Shown: positions 23,590 to 36,071, numbered from the stretch's first letter. The stretch is DNA of 64,000 nt from Juglans regia (GCF_001411555.2 NC_049911.1:32027044-32091043), one strand, 5' to 3'. The notes: generated from the letters alone by a model not told the origin. Made by a program: numbers and translations.

Positions 23590-25130
23590 TATTTATCTCA
23601 TTTTATTTTATTTTATTATTTTAATTTTTTTAAATTTTTATACCAAATATAATAAATTTTTTAAATTTTAAAATAATAATAATATTAAAAATAATATATT
23701 AATTATATTTTATTTAAGTAACTGTGATCTAAAACTATATTATCTAATATCACAGTCCGTAACTTTTTCCTAATCCATCTCCATCTAAATTGTGATAGCT
23801 CTTATTTATTTATTTATTTCGTTTTCGGTCGAATACGATGGGGTTTTAGTTGGTGGTTGCCAAAAAAAAATAGAGGTGCTTTTTGCTTGTGCTATCGTGC
23901 TGTGTGGCGAGTAATTGCTTTGACTTCTTCCACGTTCCATATGCTGGACGGATCGGATCATTTAAGAAAGTGACCCGATCCTGACACGTGTGCGATGTTT
24001 TTGTGATATCATTATTAGTGGGAATTTCAGGGTGCAAGTAGATAACAGGTTGTGGCATTGTGCAGTGGGGCTGTTTGCACTTGCAAAAATATCCGCAGTT
24101 TTCAGGCTCAGTGCAGCATTCTTTGGACCACATATTCATTTACACTTGTAATAGTTAAAAGAACCATAATTCTCAAGGAAAAAGACATTAACGCTTGGTT
24201 TGCTTTTGAGATTAAAATTTAAAATTTTGAAATAGTTAGTCCACGTATAATTTACAAATAGAAATTGTTCATGCAAGTCTATATATTTATATTTAATAAA
24301 AATTTAAAATTACAATAATATACTTTTTAAAATAATATTTTTTCTCTTTTACCTTTATTCATTAATGAGATTGTACATACAGTCTCCCACTTAGGACTGC
24401 AAATAGAATTTCTCATTTTGAAAACTTCTCATCTTATCATTATAACTTTTTCAAATTTCTACACAAAATAAAATAAATAATTCAACTTTTTCAAATCTCA
24501 AAATAAAAATAATATTAAAAAACATATTCTAACAATATTTTATTTAACTTTTTAATTTTAATCTCAAATCATCTCATCTCATTTCTAAAAACTAATCGAA
24601 CTAGCAAGTTGAAATAGAGAAAAACTTACTATTAATTGTTGAACTCATATCTACCTAATCATTAATGGGACCCATTACTTTGTCAATTTTTCATAAAAAA
24701 ATTAAACTTATTTCAACCTAATTCATACATTTAAACACATAACTAAATTTGGTGTGTTTGGTTGTTGAAACCAACTCAACTCATATCAAACAAATTGTTG
24801 ATGAAACCCATTACTTTTTTAACTTCCCATAAAAAAAATTAAAATCATATAAACCTACTTTGTACATTTAAAACATATATCAACATATTTATATTTAAAC
24901 ATATATCAATAGGATCCACAAAATATTACTATTCATAGATTAACTTAGATCATCTCAATGTCCAAATGCAATCTCAAACATATCTCAATAAGACCTACAA
25001 AATATTACTATTCATAGATTAACTTAGATCATCTCAATGTCCAAATGCAATCTCGAACATATCTCAATAAGACCCACAAAATATTACTATTTATAAATCA
25101 ACTCGATTATCTTAACATCCAAACGTAGCC
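23590..25130. repeat. cluster of GTTTGGAT-type short repeats
   Basis: Several partial or whole copies lie one after another (about 23590-23760, 24195-24600, 24745-25135), with AACTCAACTC, TTAACTTAGATCATCTCAATG and AAATATTACTATT motifs. A direct repeat of about 100 bp lies at 24880-24985 and 24986-25085. No gene is supported. A Cys-containing open frame on the minus strand (23846-24139) has no signal peptide or family match. Confidence 0.5.
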
Positions 25131-25199
25131 AAACAATCATCCTAACCTAATTTTCAAAAATACTATTTATTAATCGAACTCAAAGCTTCATTTCACTCT

Positions 25200-27080
25200 T
25201 AACCATCAATGTTTTACTGTTTAAAGCAAAGTGCTAGTCATAAGATAAATGATTTAGCTTTTATAAAAATAAGTTTATAAACTAACGTGATTTGGTGTGA
25301 TAAGTTAGATTATAAAATTATTTTTATTATAAAAAAAATCAAATTAAACCACATTAATTATATATTTAATTTTTTAAAATCTCTTTATATATCTAACATT
25401 TCTCTAAATCATTAATTAGGTGTTAGTCTAGTCTAGAAGCAAGCAAAAAACGGATTATCTATGTTTCAACTGGGAGAGAAAAACTAAAAACAAAAGGAAT
25501 AAGGCTTGGATCCATGACATAGGAGCTGTATGGAATCCAGGACACAGTGTGGACGCCGTGAAGGATGGGTGCACACGTTCTAAAAGCTCATTGTACGGAG
25601 CCCTCGGTAAAGAAGTAAAATAAGCCCTGCTCCACAGGCTGGCAAATGGGCAATCCGCGTTACAGCCATTTTGAAACCTCATGTGGACCTCTTGGCCAAG
25701 CCCCAGCTATGTGCTTACTAGCATATATATATATATTTATATGCTCAACTGCTAAGCTACTTCGAGTAGTTGTACGTCATGGCCTATAGGCCATGTGTAC
25801 TACTGTCAGAATTCTTTTGCTTTCCCACATTGCAGAAAAATTCTGCTCTTCCAATCATACAGATCGAACCCAATTATGCATTTTAGGGTGCCTACATCTA
25901 CCATAGCTGTAAGCCTGCAGGCAGTGGCGGACGTTATGCCTATTACAGGGTAGCGGATAATTGAACTCATTTTAAAATCATAATTTTGAAGAAATTTGGT
26001 AAATGCCCAAATGAATGGAAAAGTTTTATGATTTTTTTTTTTTGCATTTCCAATCACTTTTCTATCTTATCTTTTAAAATATATTATTAAAATTTATTTC
26101 TTCTTTTTTATATATTCACTTTTATAATACATTATATCAACTTATCTATTTTTCATTCCTATTATTTAAATATTATACTTTTTAATCTTTTTTATTTATT
26201 TCAAAAATTATATTATCTACGCATTATATATTTCAAATATTTTTCTATACATCATATATTTGTAATATTTCTTTATGTATAATATAATATTTTAAATTAC
26301 TTAAAAAAAAGGATAAAAAAATACATGTATTTATTATTAATAATATCAAAATTTCTACATGCATAAAAGTCAAAAAGACTATAAACAAAGTGCTAAAGAG
26401 TAGATAAAAGATAAGAAAGTGAGGCATGTGCAAAAAGGATAAAAATATTAAAATGAAATAAGATAAAAAGAAAATAAAATGAAATGAAAGAGAAAATAAA
26501 AAATTGTCTAGAGAAGTCAGTAACCTCTACATGTAGAAGATTTAATGTAGATGAATGTAAAATAAAAATAAGATAAATGATCCAATATAAGTGACTTTTG
26601 TGCATCTTTCTTAATATTTTACAGAAATTCATATTTTACAAAATTCATTGTGAATGCTCTAAGTTGCAACCGATTTTGAGTACTGTATGTATACGTAATT
26701 TTAGTGTGTACAATCATTTTTTTTAAAAATTAAGTCTATTATTAAAAAATAATAATTTTTAGATATAAATATTAAATTTATTCACTTTTTTCAAAAAAAT
26801 TATCCAAAACTTACACACCTAAAATTGTAAATATCATTTAGATAAATTACCTTTTGTAAATACATCAGAATCAATATGGATATAATAACTTATTGATAAG
26901 CTTGTCATTTAGATAAAAACAAGAGTGTTGAAATAAAATTTAAATCAAACCTCTTCTGGAAATAATTTTTACTTTTCTCCATCAGAGAATCATAAAGAAT
27001 TCTTTGTTAAAATAAAATATCGTGAAACATAAAGAATTAAATAAATTTATTTATTAATTATTTCGATTAAATTATAAAAC
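25200..27080. other. AT-rich intergenic DNA with unassigned short ORFs
   Basis: Minus-strand open frames at 25455-25682 and 25806-26057 are in slightly GC-richer DNA, but I recognise neither. From 26100 on the DNA is extremely AT-rich, with no gene signal. Confidence 0.4.
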
Positions 27081-29170
27081 AAAACATTGTCTTGACTACT
27101 GTTTGCACAGGTAAGTACAAGGTAATATCTTGAGAGCTACAGCCTACCGAGCCAAGATACGAACTCCAACGATGCAAAATACCGCCAATCTTATCAACTA
27201 ACCTTGAAATTCACATACGATGCGAACCCATCAAAATAACGTAAACATCAGCACATGTAAGGTTACGACGTGTTTCTAGAAATTTACCAGCAAAGAACAA
27301 TTCCCGTGCAAAACAACTCAAATTGGGGGCGCGATGATCGAACAAGACTTGTAACAACGCTACATGGAAGATTATACCACTTTCTTTGACTTACATAATC
27401 ATACCCCCGTTTCATAAGTAAAAAGGAACCCAACAGTCTTAAACTAAATACGATTAACCAAAAAGCATACATACAATCATATACCAAAAACGGCGCTAGA
27501 ACAATACGGTCCATTAGAATTGTAAAATAATTATAAGATAATTGTAAACTTTACATTTTCCAACCAAAAAATATCAGATTGGTGTCAGGAAGCCAACTTA
27601 ACCGGTACTTCCCTCTACCACCCATCACTTGGATGGAGATTGTGTGAACATTGTGTCTGCTTTTCGGGTGACTTCAACACGTCTTTGATGCAAGGAAAAT
27701 GCAAAGCCCTGTTGCCACTAATCGGAGAATCAAAATTGGAATTCAATTTCTCTAATTGAAGAAATTACCATGCTCATATGCCAAAAATCTGATGAAAGCC
27801 ACAAGTTCTCTAATTGAAGATGGTCCTCAGACCAAAATATTTGAAGATGCAAGCAATATAAAGCTTTTCGAACAAGTATTTCCAACTATTGCATCACTCA
27901 TAGTTAAGACGTTCAACACTGCCTACAACACTTCATAATTCAACATCCCAACCATATCAAAACCTTTTTGATACGGGGGTGGGAGGGTTCAAACTTGTTT
28001 CTTCCCTTAGAGACCAGATCTTGCGCCATCCTGTCTAAAGTAGTTTGGCTTAAAAGTCTCGAGTGGCTTACAAATGATTAAAAATTAAAAATTGATTTTT
28101 TAAATTTCGATGAAATGATAATGTTAGGAACAAGCCTACACAGCATATACCCATAACAGCAGCAATAAAAAGGAACGAATGTGTGAATTGAAAACAACTT
28201 TATGAGTCATGGTTCGATATAGGACATGTAAAACTTCGTAAATAAAGCATCCATCTCAGGCCGATTTACACTTTCTACGCTGTAATGAATATTCCATTGC
28301 ATTGAAGAAACGGAATGCACAAAAGAGATGTCTTTAAAGAAAAAAGCACCAGAATTTCAAGCGAAAATGAAAAAAAGTAGTTAATTGTGCATATGCAGGT
28401 CTAATATGATGAAGCAAGTCAGCTTGTAGGCGCAGAAGTAGATAAGATGTCATCATCATCAGAATGGAATTTCTATTCTCATCCACAGCTAATAAATACT
28501 GTGTAGGAAGGTGTCCTAAGATTTTTCAACTTTCATCATATGATGATTCAGATTATAATTAAAAGAAAAATATAATGAATTACAAGTTTACTTTTTCTCC
28601 AACGGATGCAAGAATATTTTATCCTGATTTCGATATGAATGGTATGATTAACAATATTGAAGTATTTGGCTAACATAAAGCATTCCAATACAGGGGCCTT
28701 CATTGATAGAACAACACAGCAATAACAATTATTGTAGCATCAATGTTTCTATTGAAATCCCGCAATGACAGGAACTCAATTGATTATTGACGTCCCTCCA
28801 ATCTAATCTTACTAAGGACCCCTCGTTTGATAAACTGAAGTGCGTCCCTCATACGAACCAAAAGTCATATGACCGACACTTCTAATGAATTAAAAAGATT
28901 TTTCAAGCTTAAACTTATAAATAAATCGAAACGAGAAGTAGGAGGGACAAACGAGGGCATTGAAAAAACAATGAGATGAGCAGATTCAGAAGCCATATAT
29001 TTATAATCACTCGACAATGAATATCTCAGATCAAGTGTTGGATTATGTTATTTTGCTTCATCCCAATCTTGCCTAGATAATAAATTAATAATTTACTAAA
29101 CTCAAAATAAATTCACACAAAAATAGCATGCCATTGTAACAAATCCTAGAAAAATGCTGAGTATATGAAG
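27080..29170 (-). other. sequence downstream of copy C leader, no CDS seen
   Basis: If copy C is transcribed on the minus strand, this would be its body. Only short open frames are present (for example 27284-27514) and none shows a domain. No clear snoRNA was found here. Confidence 0.35.
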
Positions 29171-29179
29171 TGGGAAAAT

Positions 29180-29263
29180 AGATTACTCAGTGGTGGCGAT
29201 AAAGTCATAGGTTCGATTCTGCCAGCCATCTCTCTTCAAACTTACACTTCAGAAGAGGGAGCT
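29180..29263 (+). other. tRNA-like A/B-box element, copy C
   Basis: TTACTCAGTGGTGGCG (A-box-like) and GGTTCGATTC (29210-29219) are followed by TGCCAGCC and, farther on, TTCAGAAGAGGGAGCT. The last motif is also shared with copies A and B in reverse. It lies about 250 bp from the copy C leader motif, the same order as in A and B when read on the minus strand. Confidence 0.5.
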
Positions 29264-29367
29264 AAGAATCCTCATCGTAACCTTAGGTTTCCCACAACAT
29301 AAACATATAAAAAATAAAAATAAACAGCACACGCAATGTCCGTTTGGCTTCTGAGAAAAAACAGAAC

Positions 29368-29790
29368 TTAAAAAATAAATACTAAAATTTGAAATCTGAG
29401 ACTTGAAAGTGTTTGCAAAACCATAAGAATGAAAAAAAAAGGTAGAACGAGTAAAAGATCGCTCAGTTCAGCGGGGTGGTCGACACGCAAAATTCTCCAC
29501 AAAGAGAAGCCTGCATTCCGGTCTGTTGAGCTTGAATTTCTTGGAGTCATCACTGCGATCTCTCTCCCAAATTTAAGCAAAAACAAAAACCAATAACATA
29601 CAGACAGACAGGTTCATAAAAAGTCTAAAAGAAACAAAAGCAAAGTCAGATAAACAAAATTCAGGACAGAACGAGAGAAAGGAAGAAATACTGAAATAGT
29701 GCGAGAGGAAACCCTAAACTATAAAGAATGGTGCGCGGGGACTGTGGTGCTGAATGTCTGTGCTAAAGCCTTAATTTATAGTGGTTGATT
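29368..29790 (-). CDS. leader-like exon with small ORF, copy C
   Basis: On the minus strand a telo-box AAACCCTAAA (29789-29798) and TATA box TATAAATTA (29772-29780) precede a long C/T-rich leader. An ATG at 29550 opens a 60-codon frame to 29368. It contains FSLWRILRVDHPAELSDL (residues 16-33), related to the leader frames of copies A and B. Telo-boxes are common in promoters of translation-related genes. No large ORF follows downstream (29.3-27.1 kb), so this is either a uORF from a decayed gene or a short-peptide or non-coding transcript. I cannot name it. Confidence 0.4.
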
Positions 29791-30004
29791 TAGGGTTTGC
29801 GAGGATTCGGGCCGAACGGGTGTGTTGTCATGTCTAAGACGGGCCGGGCCGACCATTTCCCTTTCAATAAGAATACTGATAGCTTCCTATCACCTACTAT
29901 TAGCTATTTATTATTTTATTATTATTATTTTATTTAATAATATAAACAATTTTAATAAAGTTGTATATTTTTTTTTAATTTTTTAAAAAATAAAAAATGT
30001 TAAA

Positions 30005-30217
30005 AAAGAATAATTTTAGTCACACCACTCCCCAGCTCCTGCGGAGAGCTATCGCTGACATTTTTTTCTTTTACTTTGTGGTTAAAAAATTATGTTTTAA
30101 TAATATTGTAAAATTTTTTTAAAAAAATATTTAAAAGTGTAAAAAAATACATATAAAAAACACACTAAAATAACTAACAGTAACTCCTAGCGATGGTTGT
30201 AGTGCCACCCAATAAAA
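30005..30217. repeat. MITE-like element, GC-ended/AT-core family
   Basis: The left end CACACCACTCCCCAGC is followed by CTCCTGCGGAGAG. An AT-rich core with TTAAAAAAATATTTAAAAGTG follows, and the right end is CTAGCGATGG and GTAGTGCCACC. It belongs with 35187-36071. Confidence 0.45.
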
Positions 30218-30539
30218 AAATACTTAAAATAACATAAAATTAAAATTAAAATTTCAAATTCACTATGAAATAGTAATTAGTTGATAGGAAGAAATAAGCC
30301 TATCATTATCATTTCAATAATAATAATAAATATATTTGTAATTAGAGTGCGCATGCACGTATTTTTATAAATAAATAAATAAATATAAGATTTATAAAAA
30401 AATAATATTTTTTTAATAATAAATCTCACTATTTTGTGTGATTGCTTGCAAAATTCATAATTGTATTTAACATTATTCTATATAAAATATAATAAAATTA
30501 AAAATATCTTTTTCTATTCTCATTTGCAACTTTGATAGA

Positions 30540-31600
30540 GCGACATTGAAAAAAAAAAAAAAAGAGGAAAATTCCTCATTGAAATTGCTTGAGTAGCACC
30601 AGTAGTTCAGTTCCCTTTTATGACTGGTAATGTGCTTTGCAACCTGCTCAACAATGACTAGAGTTTTGCATAATTTCGATTTTTTTTTTTTTTTTTTGTA
30701 AATAAGAGAGACATAAATATAATGTAAGGATCATACAGTATTTTATTTTGCCTATGAATAATGTAACGCCAATTGCTATAGATATCCGCATTAAATATTG
30801 TGAAATTCATATCTGTATCTCTTTTAATGGGATGAAATGCTTGGAGCAAACAGTTGCCCATTTCTATACCATGAAGAGGAGACGAGTCAAAGCGTAATGC
30901 TAAAAATGCTCAAGTACTTCTTGCATTACTCGACGTGCCTGGCTATGCTGCTCCACCTTGACCACGCTAGCATGGTCCACAAAACAAAGTGTATTTGGTT
31001 TATTCCAGCAGCACTCTCGTGTAAGTTCGATTATGCCAAGATGATGTGCAAAACAATTGCCGTACAATCACCTTCGTCGACTGAAAATGCCATCCCCATG
31101 CCGGCACTCGTAGAAGAATGCCCCCATCAGAAAACTTTATTTTCTGACCCCAAAATATTCTTACAAACCTAATGTGGTAAAATAATTTTAAGGTGCTTTA
31201 TGTACCATGCCATTCAGGAATGTTCCATGCATTGCAAAGCTTAGAACTTATTTGTTATGCCTAACACCTAAAAACTCCACTGTCATTTGAGCACTACACT
31301 CCAGAGAGGCAAACACCACTAGGACAGAAAAGCTTTTCATATATACCAACTAGTCAAACTAGCAGAGTGAACCTCCGACCAAAAGAAAAAACGTGCCGCC
31401 GGTGTAGATACAAATGTTGATGCTGGTTGGAAAACTCTATAACTAATTTACAGATCCATGTCTAAAAGGTAAATACACCGGTATTCTTATTGCAGCAGAG
31501 TATCATAACCACACAGGCGTATGAATATGGTAGGCAAAAGGACAAACCTATAGACAAACGGTCTCAGGACTCGTAACTAGAATATAACCCTTTGGCTGGG
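30540..31600. other. intergenic/3' side of MSRA, no gene supported
   Basis: A plus-strand open frame of 111 codons (30837-31172) has ordinary base composition but no recognisable domain, and its context is the 3' flank of MSRA. I do not call it a gene. Confidence 0.35.
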
Positions 31601-31619
31601 GCTTGCCATTGAAAGAGAC

Positions 31620-34600
31620 TTAGCCATAGCATCGGATCGGATCATTGCAGCCTTTGGCAGCAGACTGTTTAAAGCCAAAGCGGCCACCTTTCTCAAGGTA
31701 CTGCTGATGGTATTCCTCTGCTTGGTAGAACTTTCTGGCAGGCAGAATCTCAGTCACAATCTTCCTGTTCAAGAGCTTCTGGTGACGCTCCAGGGACTCT
31801 CTTGCTGCCTTCTCTTGCTCAGGCGTGTAGAAGTATATACCGGATCTGTACTGTGTCCCCACATCATTCCCCTGCACATGAAGGATTTCCAAGCTATTAG
31901 GATCTGTGAAGTGGTCTGGTTCCGAGACAAATGAGTCTAACGTTGATGGATAGAGAAGGTTGAACATCAAGTTACATGCTAGGAACTTTTCTTACACGTG
32001 AATGTTATGTAATAGGAATTTCTTCAGTATAAGCACCTTGCAACCAACTAGTTTTTTCCTACAATTAAGAATTTTACAATTCCAAACCAGGATTATCTAG
32101 AATCCCGTGTAAATATTCCCAACGAGGTCTACCAAAGGAAACAAAAAACTCCTAGATCACAAATGTAGTTCTAGTACAGCACTCGGCAACCAATGAAAGA
32201 CATAGAAGATGCTCTAATGCTAACATATTTCTGGTAAAACTAGTGCCTCTTATCCTATTTCCCAGAAAAGCAACCCATTGAAGAGTGGAAGCCATTTTCA
32301 AGATGCTTCCAGATATCTCAAACCACACTACAGATTCAGATTAATGAACACCATAACTAAAAAAAGATTGTTCATATGAGTTTCACTGTCTCCATATAAT
32401 TCAATGTCCATCTCCCCAAGCACAATTCTAATAGGCCATAAAAGTTAATGGTTAAAGCAATATGGCCTTCCTCACATTCATCAATAGCTTGTCGCCTTTT
32501 GGTAACTCAGATCAAAATACACTTTCCTAATCTCAAGCATGCCAATGAGTCCTAAAAACAGCCAATGAGTAGCCAACATGTCAAATAAAATCCAGAACAT
32601 GCCATCCCAATTATTACCATCAGCATTAATTGATTATCATCTATCAATATCACTAGAAAGATACTTATAAAAAAATCAATATCACTAGAAAGATAAAAGT
32701 ACAAATTAACAGACTGAAGATAATAGGTGCTAACCAGAGTCCAGAGTCTAATGTCATTACTCAGAATTGAACACACCCAGAAAAAATCTCAATCAGAAAT
32801 CGTCATGAAGATAAATAAAAGCAAAAAAGTAAACATTTCCGTATAGTCAATATTCATCTTCAATAATTCACCACATTACACCTGACAAGATTCAGAAGTT
32901 ACAGTTCACCCAATGGGAAGATTGTAAGTTTCTGGCTTTGGATAGCATAACAATAAGGGAAAAATAGGAACAAGCACATCCATCGGTTCTATTGATGATA
33001 ACAGCTAAGGGAAACGTCAAATAAAATTCAATCTTGTCAGGTGTTATGTGGCTACGTTTAGATGTTAAGATGAGTTGAGTTGAGTTGAGTTGTGAATAAT
33101 ATATTTTGTGGATCTCATTGATATGGGTTTAACTTTTTAGGCTGAAATGTATGAAGTAAGTTGAGATGAGTTAACTTTTTTATGGGAAGTTGAAAAAATA
33201 GTGTGTCCCATCAATGATTTGTTTAAGATGAGTTGAGTTTGGTTCCCAAACACAACCTAAGATAGCAATACATACCATAGTTTTAAATTATGTTCCATTT
33301 TGGCCGGAATTTTCCATTCCGGTGTAGTATCCGACACACTATACATTAACATCCTTGTTCCATTTCGCTCCAAATTCTAGCCCGTTTCGGCCATTCAGGA
33401 CACTATTCCATTTTGGACTGTTTTTGTCATTTTCTTGTGCTTGGATGGCATTTTTGTAAATTTTAAATCTAGATGGTATTTAATTAATTCTAGAATATAA
33501 AATGTATTTATATAATCTTAATTTTTTTGTAACTTTAAATGTCTCCTCATTCTCTCTTTTAAATATCATTATTTTTAATACTTTTGCTTTATTCTTTTAA
33601 TTATTTTTTTTGTTTTTGTGTCTCAACTCAAGTTTGTATTTTTTCAATGTATATTCATTTTATAAATCTTCAATTCTTCCATATATATACACATATACAT
33701 GATACACAATTACATATATATGTATTTATTCTATTAATGGTTAGTTTATATATAATATATAATTAATCCCAAAATGGTATATCGGAATGCACTAGTACCG
33801 AAATATTATGTTTTAGTACTTAAACCGGAATGGTGACCAGAATGGAATTTAAAACATTAATACAGACACATCCTTAAAAATTAGATGGTTCTGAAGTCTA
33901 GTCTCTTCACAAGTCAGCAGTACAATTTAAATAAAGAAAAAAACAATAGAATATTTATCCAGAAGATCAAGCAACAAGTTGACAGACAAATATAGATACA
34001 TTGCGCTGCATGGCTATTCGTTCCCTTTCAGATAGAAAATACATAAGCTAAAGCCAGGCAAATCCCAAACGAGTATTGGTTCACAAATATTGGCGAGAAA
34101 AAGAAAAAAAACGGTATTATCTTCTTTTTTTTTAAAATAAAAAAAATAAAAAAATCACTGAACATTACAAACTAACCAAAACGCAAAGATTCATCTACAG
34201 AGCTAACCAACCATAATTCATTAAAATTATGGTGAAAATAACAATCAACCCTGCTTCCTCAAATAGAAAAGCACCACACTGCAAAGCTTATGAACGAGGA
34301 AAAGAACCAAGACCTAGCGAGAATCAATCCCAGTACAATTCAATCAAAACGCAAGAATTATTCGTCAAATCACAGCCAAAGCAACCATCAACCCCAAAAT
34401 GATCAACCAAATCACCGTAATGAAAACATCCATAAAAATTTAGACCAGACATACATCATAAATCAATCATGGGCCTCAAAAGAAGCGAAACCCAAATCAG
34501 ATTTCTTCAGAATTAAACAAAAAAAACAAACCCCAAATCAGATTTCTTCAGAATTAAACGTAAAAAAAAACCCAAGAAACCAACCTGCCGATTGAGCGTG

Positions 34601-34911
34601 GTTGGGTCATGCCTGGCCCAGAACGCGTCAAGCAGAGAATCGAAGCTGCACTCCTTGGGGTCGAACTGGACTCTGACGACCTCGGAGTGGTTGGTGGTTC
34701 CCGAGCACACGTCCTCGTAGCTGGGATTGTGCAGGAAGCCCTGGCTATACCCGACCTCAGTCTTGGTGACGCCAGAAACTCTCTGGAAGGCCAGCTCAAC
34801 GCCCCAGAAGCAACCCGCCCCGAACTGCGCGAACTGCTGGCCCGGTGCCGGAGCTTCTTCGTCCAGGCCCTGCGGAATCGACGCATCTGCTGTGGATTGA
34901 GTGGCCCTCGG

Positions 34912-34948
<37 letters not shown>

Positions 34949-34974
34949 AAGCCGAGCTTGTTCAAGATGTTCAT
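31620..34974 (-). CDS. MSRA: peptide methionine sulfoxide reductase A (cytosolic type)
   Basis: Two exons: 34974-34585 (130 codons) and 31871-31620 (83 codons plus TAA), giving 213 aa. The intron of about 2.7 kb has GT-AG ends in phase 0. The enzyme reduces methionine-S-sulfoxide in proteins using thioredoxin. The catalytic motif GCFWG is at 54-58 (Cys55). YEDVCSGTT at 86-94, [12 protein letters not shown] across the splice, GTQYRSGIY at 135-143 and the C-terminal resolving cysteines Cys205 and Cys211 ([11 protein letters not shown]) are all present. The [10 protein letters not shown] start matches cytosolic plant enzymes and there is no plastid transit peptide. An in-frame Met 22 codons upstream (35040) would give a slightly longer form. 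A Gly-Ser run at 10-21, coded by a GGCTCC-type repeat, follows the start and is unusual for the family. Confidence 0.95.
33049..33261. repeat. GTTTGGAT-type MITE-like repeat in MSRA intron
   Basis: It begins GTTTAGATGTTAAGATGAG with repeated TTGAG units and ends TTCCCAAACACAACCTAAG, inside the single MSRA intron. Confidence 0.6.
33279..33856. mobile_element. inverted-repeat DNA element in MSRA intron
   Basis: The left end AGTTTTAAATTATGTTCC mirrors the right end GAATGGAATTTAAAACA. Inside each end, CCGG-containing motifs (GGCCGGAA, AACCGGAATGG) recur. It resembles in style the element at 47779-48158. No ORF of note. Confidence 0.5.
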
Positions 34975-35186
34975 GGTGGTGGTATATCGTTTGGAGAGGT
35001 GTCCGAGAGATATTTCTATGTATTTGGAGAGAGGATTCAAGAAGGATTTGTTGAGTGAGGGTGAAAAGTGAAGGAGATGTGCGGCGGCGGCGGCGGTGAC
35101 GGCGGGTGAGGGTGGGAGAGGCGTTTAGTTTTATGTAACTTTTTAGCTTGATGTCGTACATGGAATTGGAATTGGTATTTCAGAAA

Positions 35187-36071
35187 GGGTAGTGCTACAG
35201 CCCCCGCTGCGGGAGCCCCCGCTGGGGCTGTAGTTTTATTTAATATATATTTTATTTAAATAATTTTTATATAAATTTTTTAATATTTTAAAAAAATTAA
35301 ATTAAATTAAAATATTATTAAGAAAATATTTTTTTAATTTAAAAGTAAAAAATATATATTAAAAAATATTTTCTTAATCACGAAGTAAAATAAAAAATTA
35401 TAAAAAAATATTTTTTTATAATTTTTTATTTTACTTCATGATTAAGAAAATATTTTTTAATAATATTATGATTTTTTTTAAAAATATTTAAAATAGTCAT
35501 ATTACAGCCTCCGTTGGGGGCTCCCGTTGAGCTTAACATGTACTTTTTTATGTGTAATTTTTTAATTTATTTTTTATATAGATTTTTTTTACACTTATAA
35601 ATATTTTTAAAAAATAAAATAAATTTAAAATATCATTAAAAAACACTTCCTTAATCAGAAAGTAAAAAAAAAAATCATTAAAAAACACTTCCTTAGTCAG
35701 AAAGTAAAAAAAAAATCATTAAAAAACACTTCCTTAATCAGAAAGTAAAAAAAAAATCATTAAAAAACACTTCCTTAATCAGAAAGTAAAAAAAAAATCA
35801 TTAAAAAACACTTCCTTAATCAGAAAGTAAAAAACAAATCATTAAAAAACACTTCCTTAATCAGAAAGTAAAATATAAATCATTAAATATTAATTTTTAT
35901 TCTACTTTATAATTAAAAAAATATTTTTAAATAATATTATAATTTTTATTTTAATTTTTAAAATATTTAAAATTATTAAAAATATCTATATAAAAATAAA
36001 TTTAAAAAATATATATAAAAAAATATTACATGCCCCAGCGGGAGCCCCCAGCGGGGCATGTAGCATTTTCC
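35187..36071. mobile_element. MULE-like MITE with GC-rich hairpin ends, 9-bp TSD
   Basis: TTTCAGAAA occurs at 35178-35186 and 36072-36080. The left end has TGCTACAGCCCCCGCTG then GGGGCTGTAG. The right end, reversed, has TGCTACATGCCCCGCTGG. Each end can fold on itself, because the CCCC.GCTG and CAGC.GGGG pieces pair. A third, diverged GC-rich end-like segment (CCTCCGTTGGGGGCTCCCG, about 35508-35526) lies inside, so two elements may be nested. It lies about 200 bp upstream of the MSRA start. Confidence 0.7.
35632..35886. repeat. minisatellite of about 40 bp, six copies
   Basis: The unit reads ATCATTAAAAAACACTTCC, then TTAATCAGAAAGTAAAAAAA. Six near-identical copies stand head to tail with only one or two substitutions and small poly-A length changes. 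It lies inside the DNA element at 35187-36071 and is built from that family's TTAATCA.AAAGTAAAA motif. Confidence 0.85.

Noticed and set aside
23846..24139. Cys-rich small secreted protein on the minus strand
   Set aside because: No signal peptide and irregular cysteine spacing; it lies in the promoter region of the glycine-rich gene.
28430..28500. Third C/D-box snoRNA in the copy C locus (TGATGATGA on the minus strand)
   Set aside because: No terminal stem, and the distance to the next CTGA is too short.
29180..29263. Functional tRNA gene, suggested by the perfect B box
   Set aside because: The A-to-B box spacing is too short for an anticodon arm, and no acceptor stem pairs.
30837..31172. 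Plus-strand ORF of 111 codons between MITE-like DNA and MSRA
   Set aside because: No domain, no leader signals and no family resemblance.
34609..35058. Plus-strand ORF of 149 codons and other frames over MSRA exon 1
   Set aside because: Shadow frames of a GC-rich exon. The minus-strand frame carries the MSRA catalytic motif.
35632..35886. CRISPR-like array
   Set aside because: Units are contiguous with no unique spacers, and this is a plant nuclear region: it is a minisatellite.
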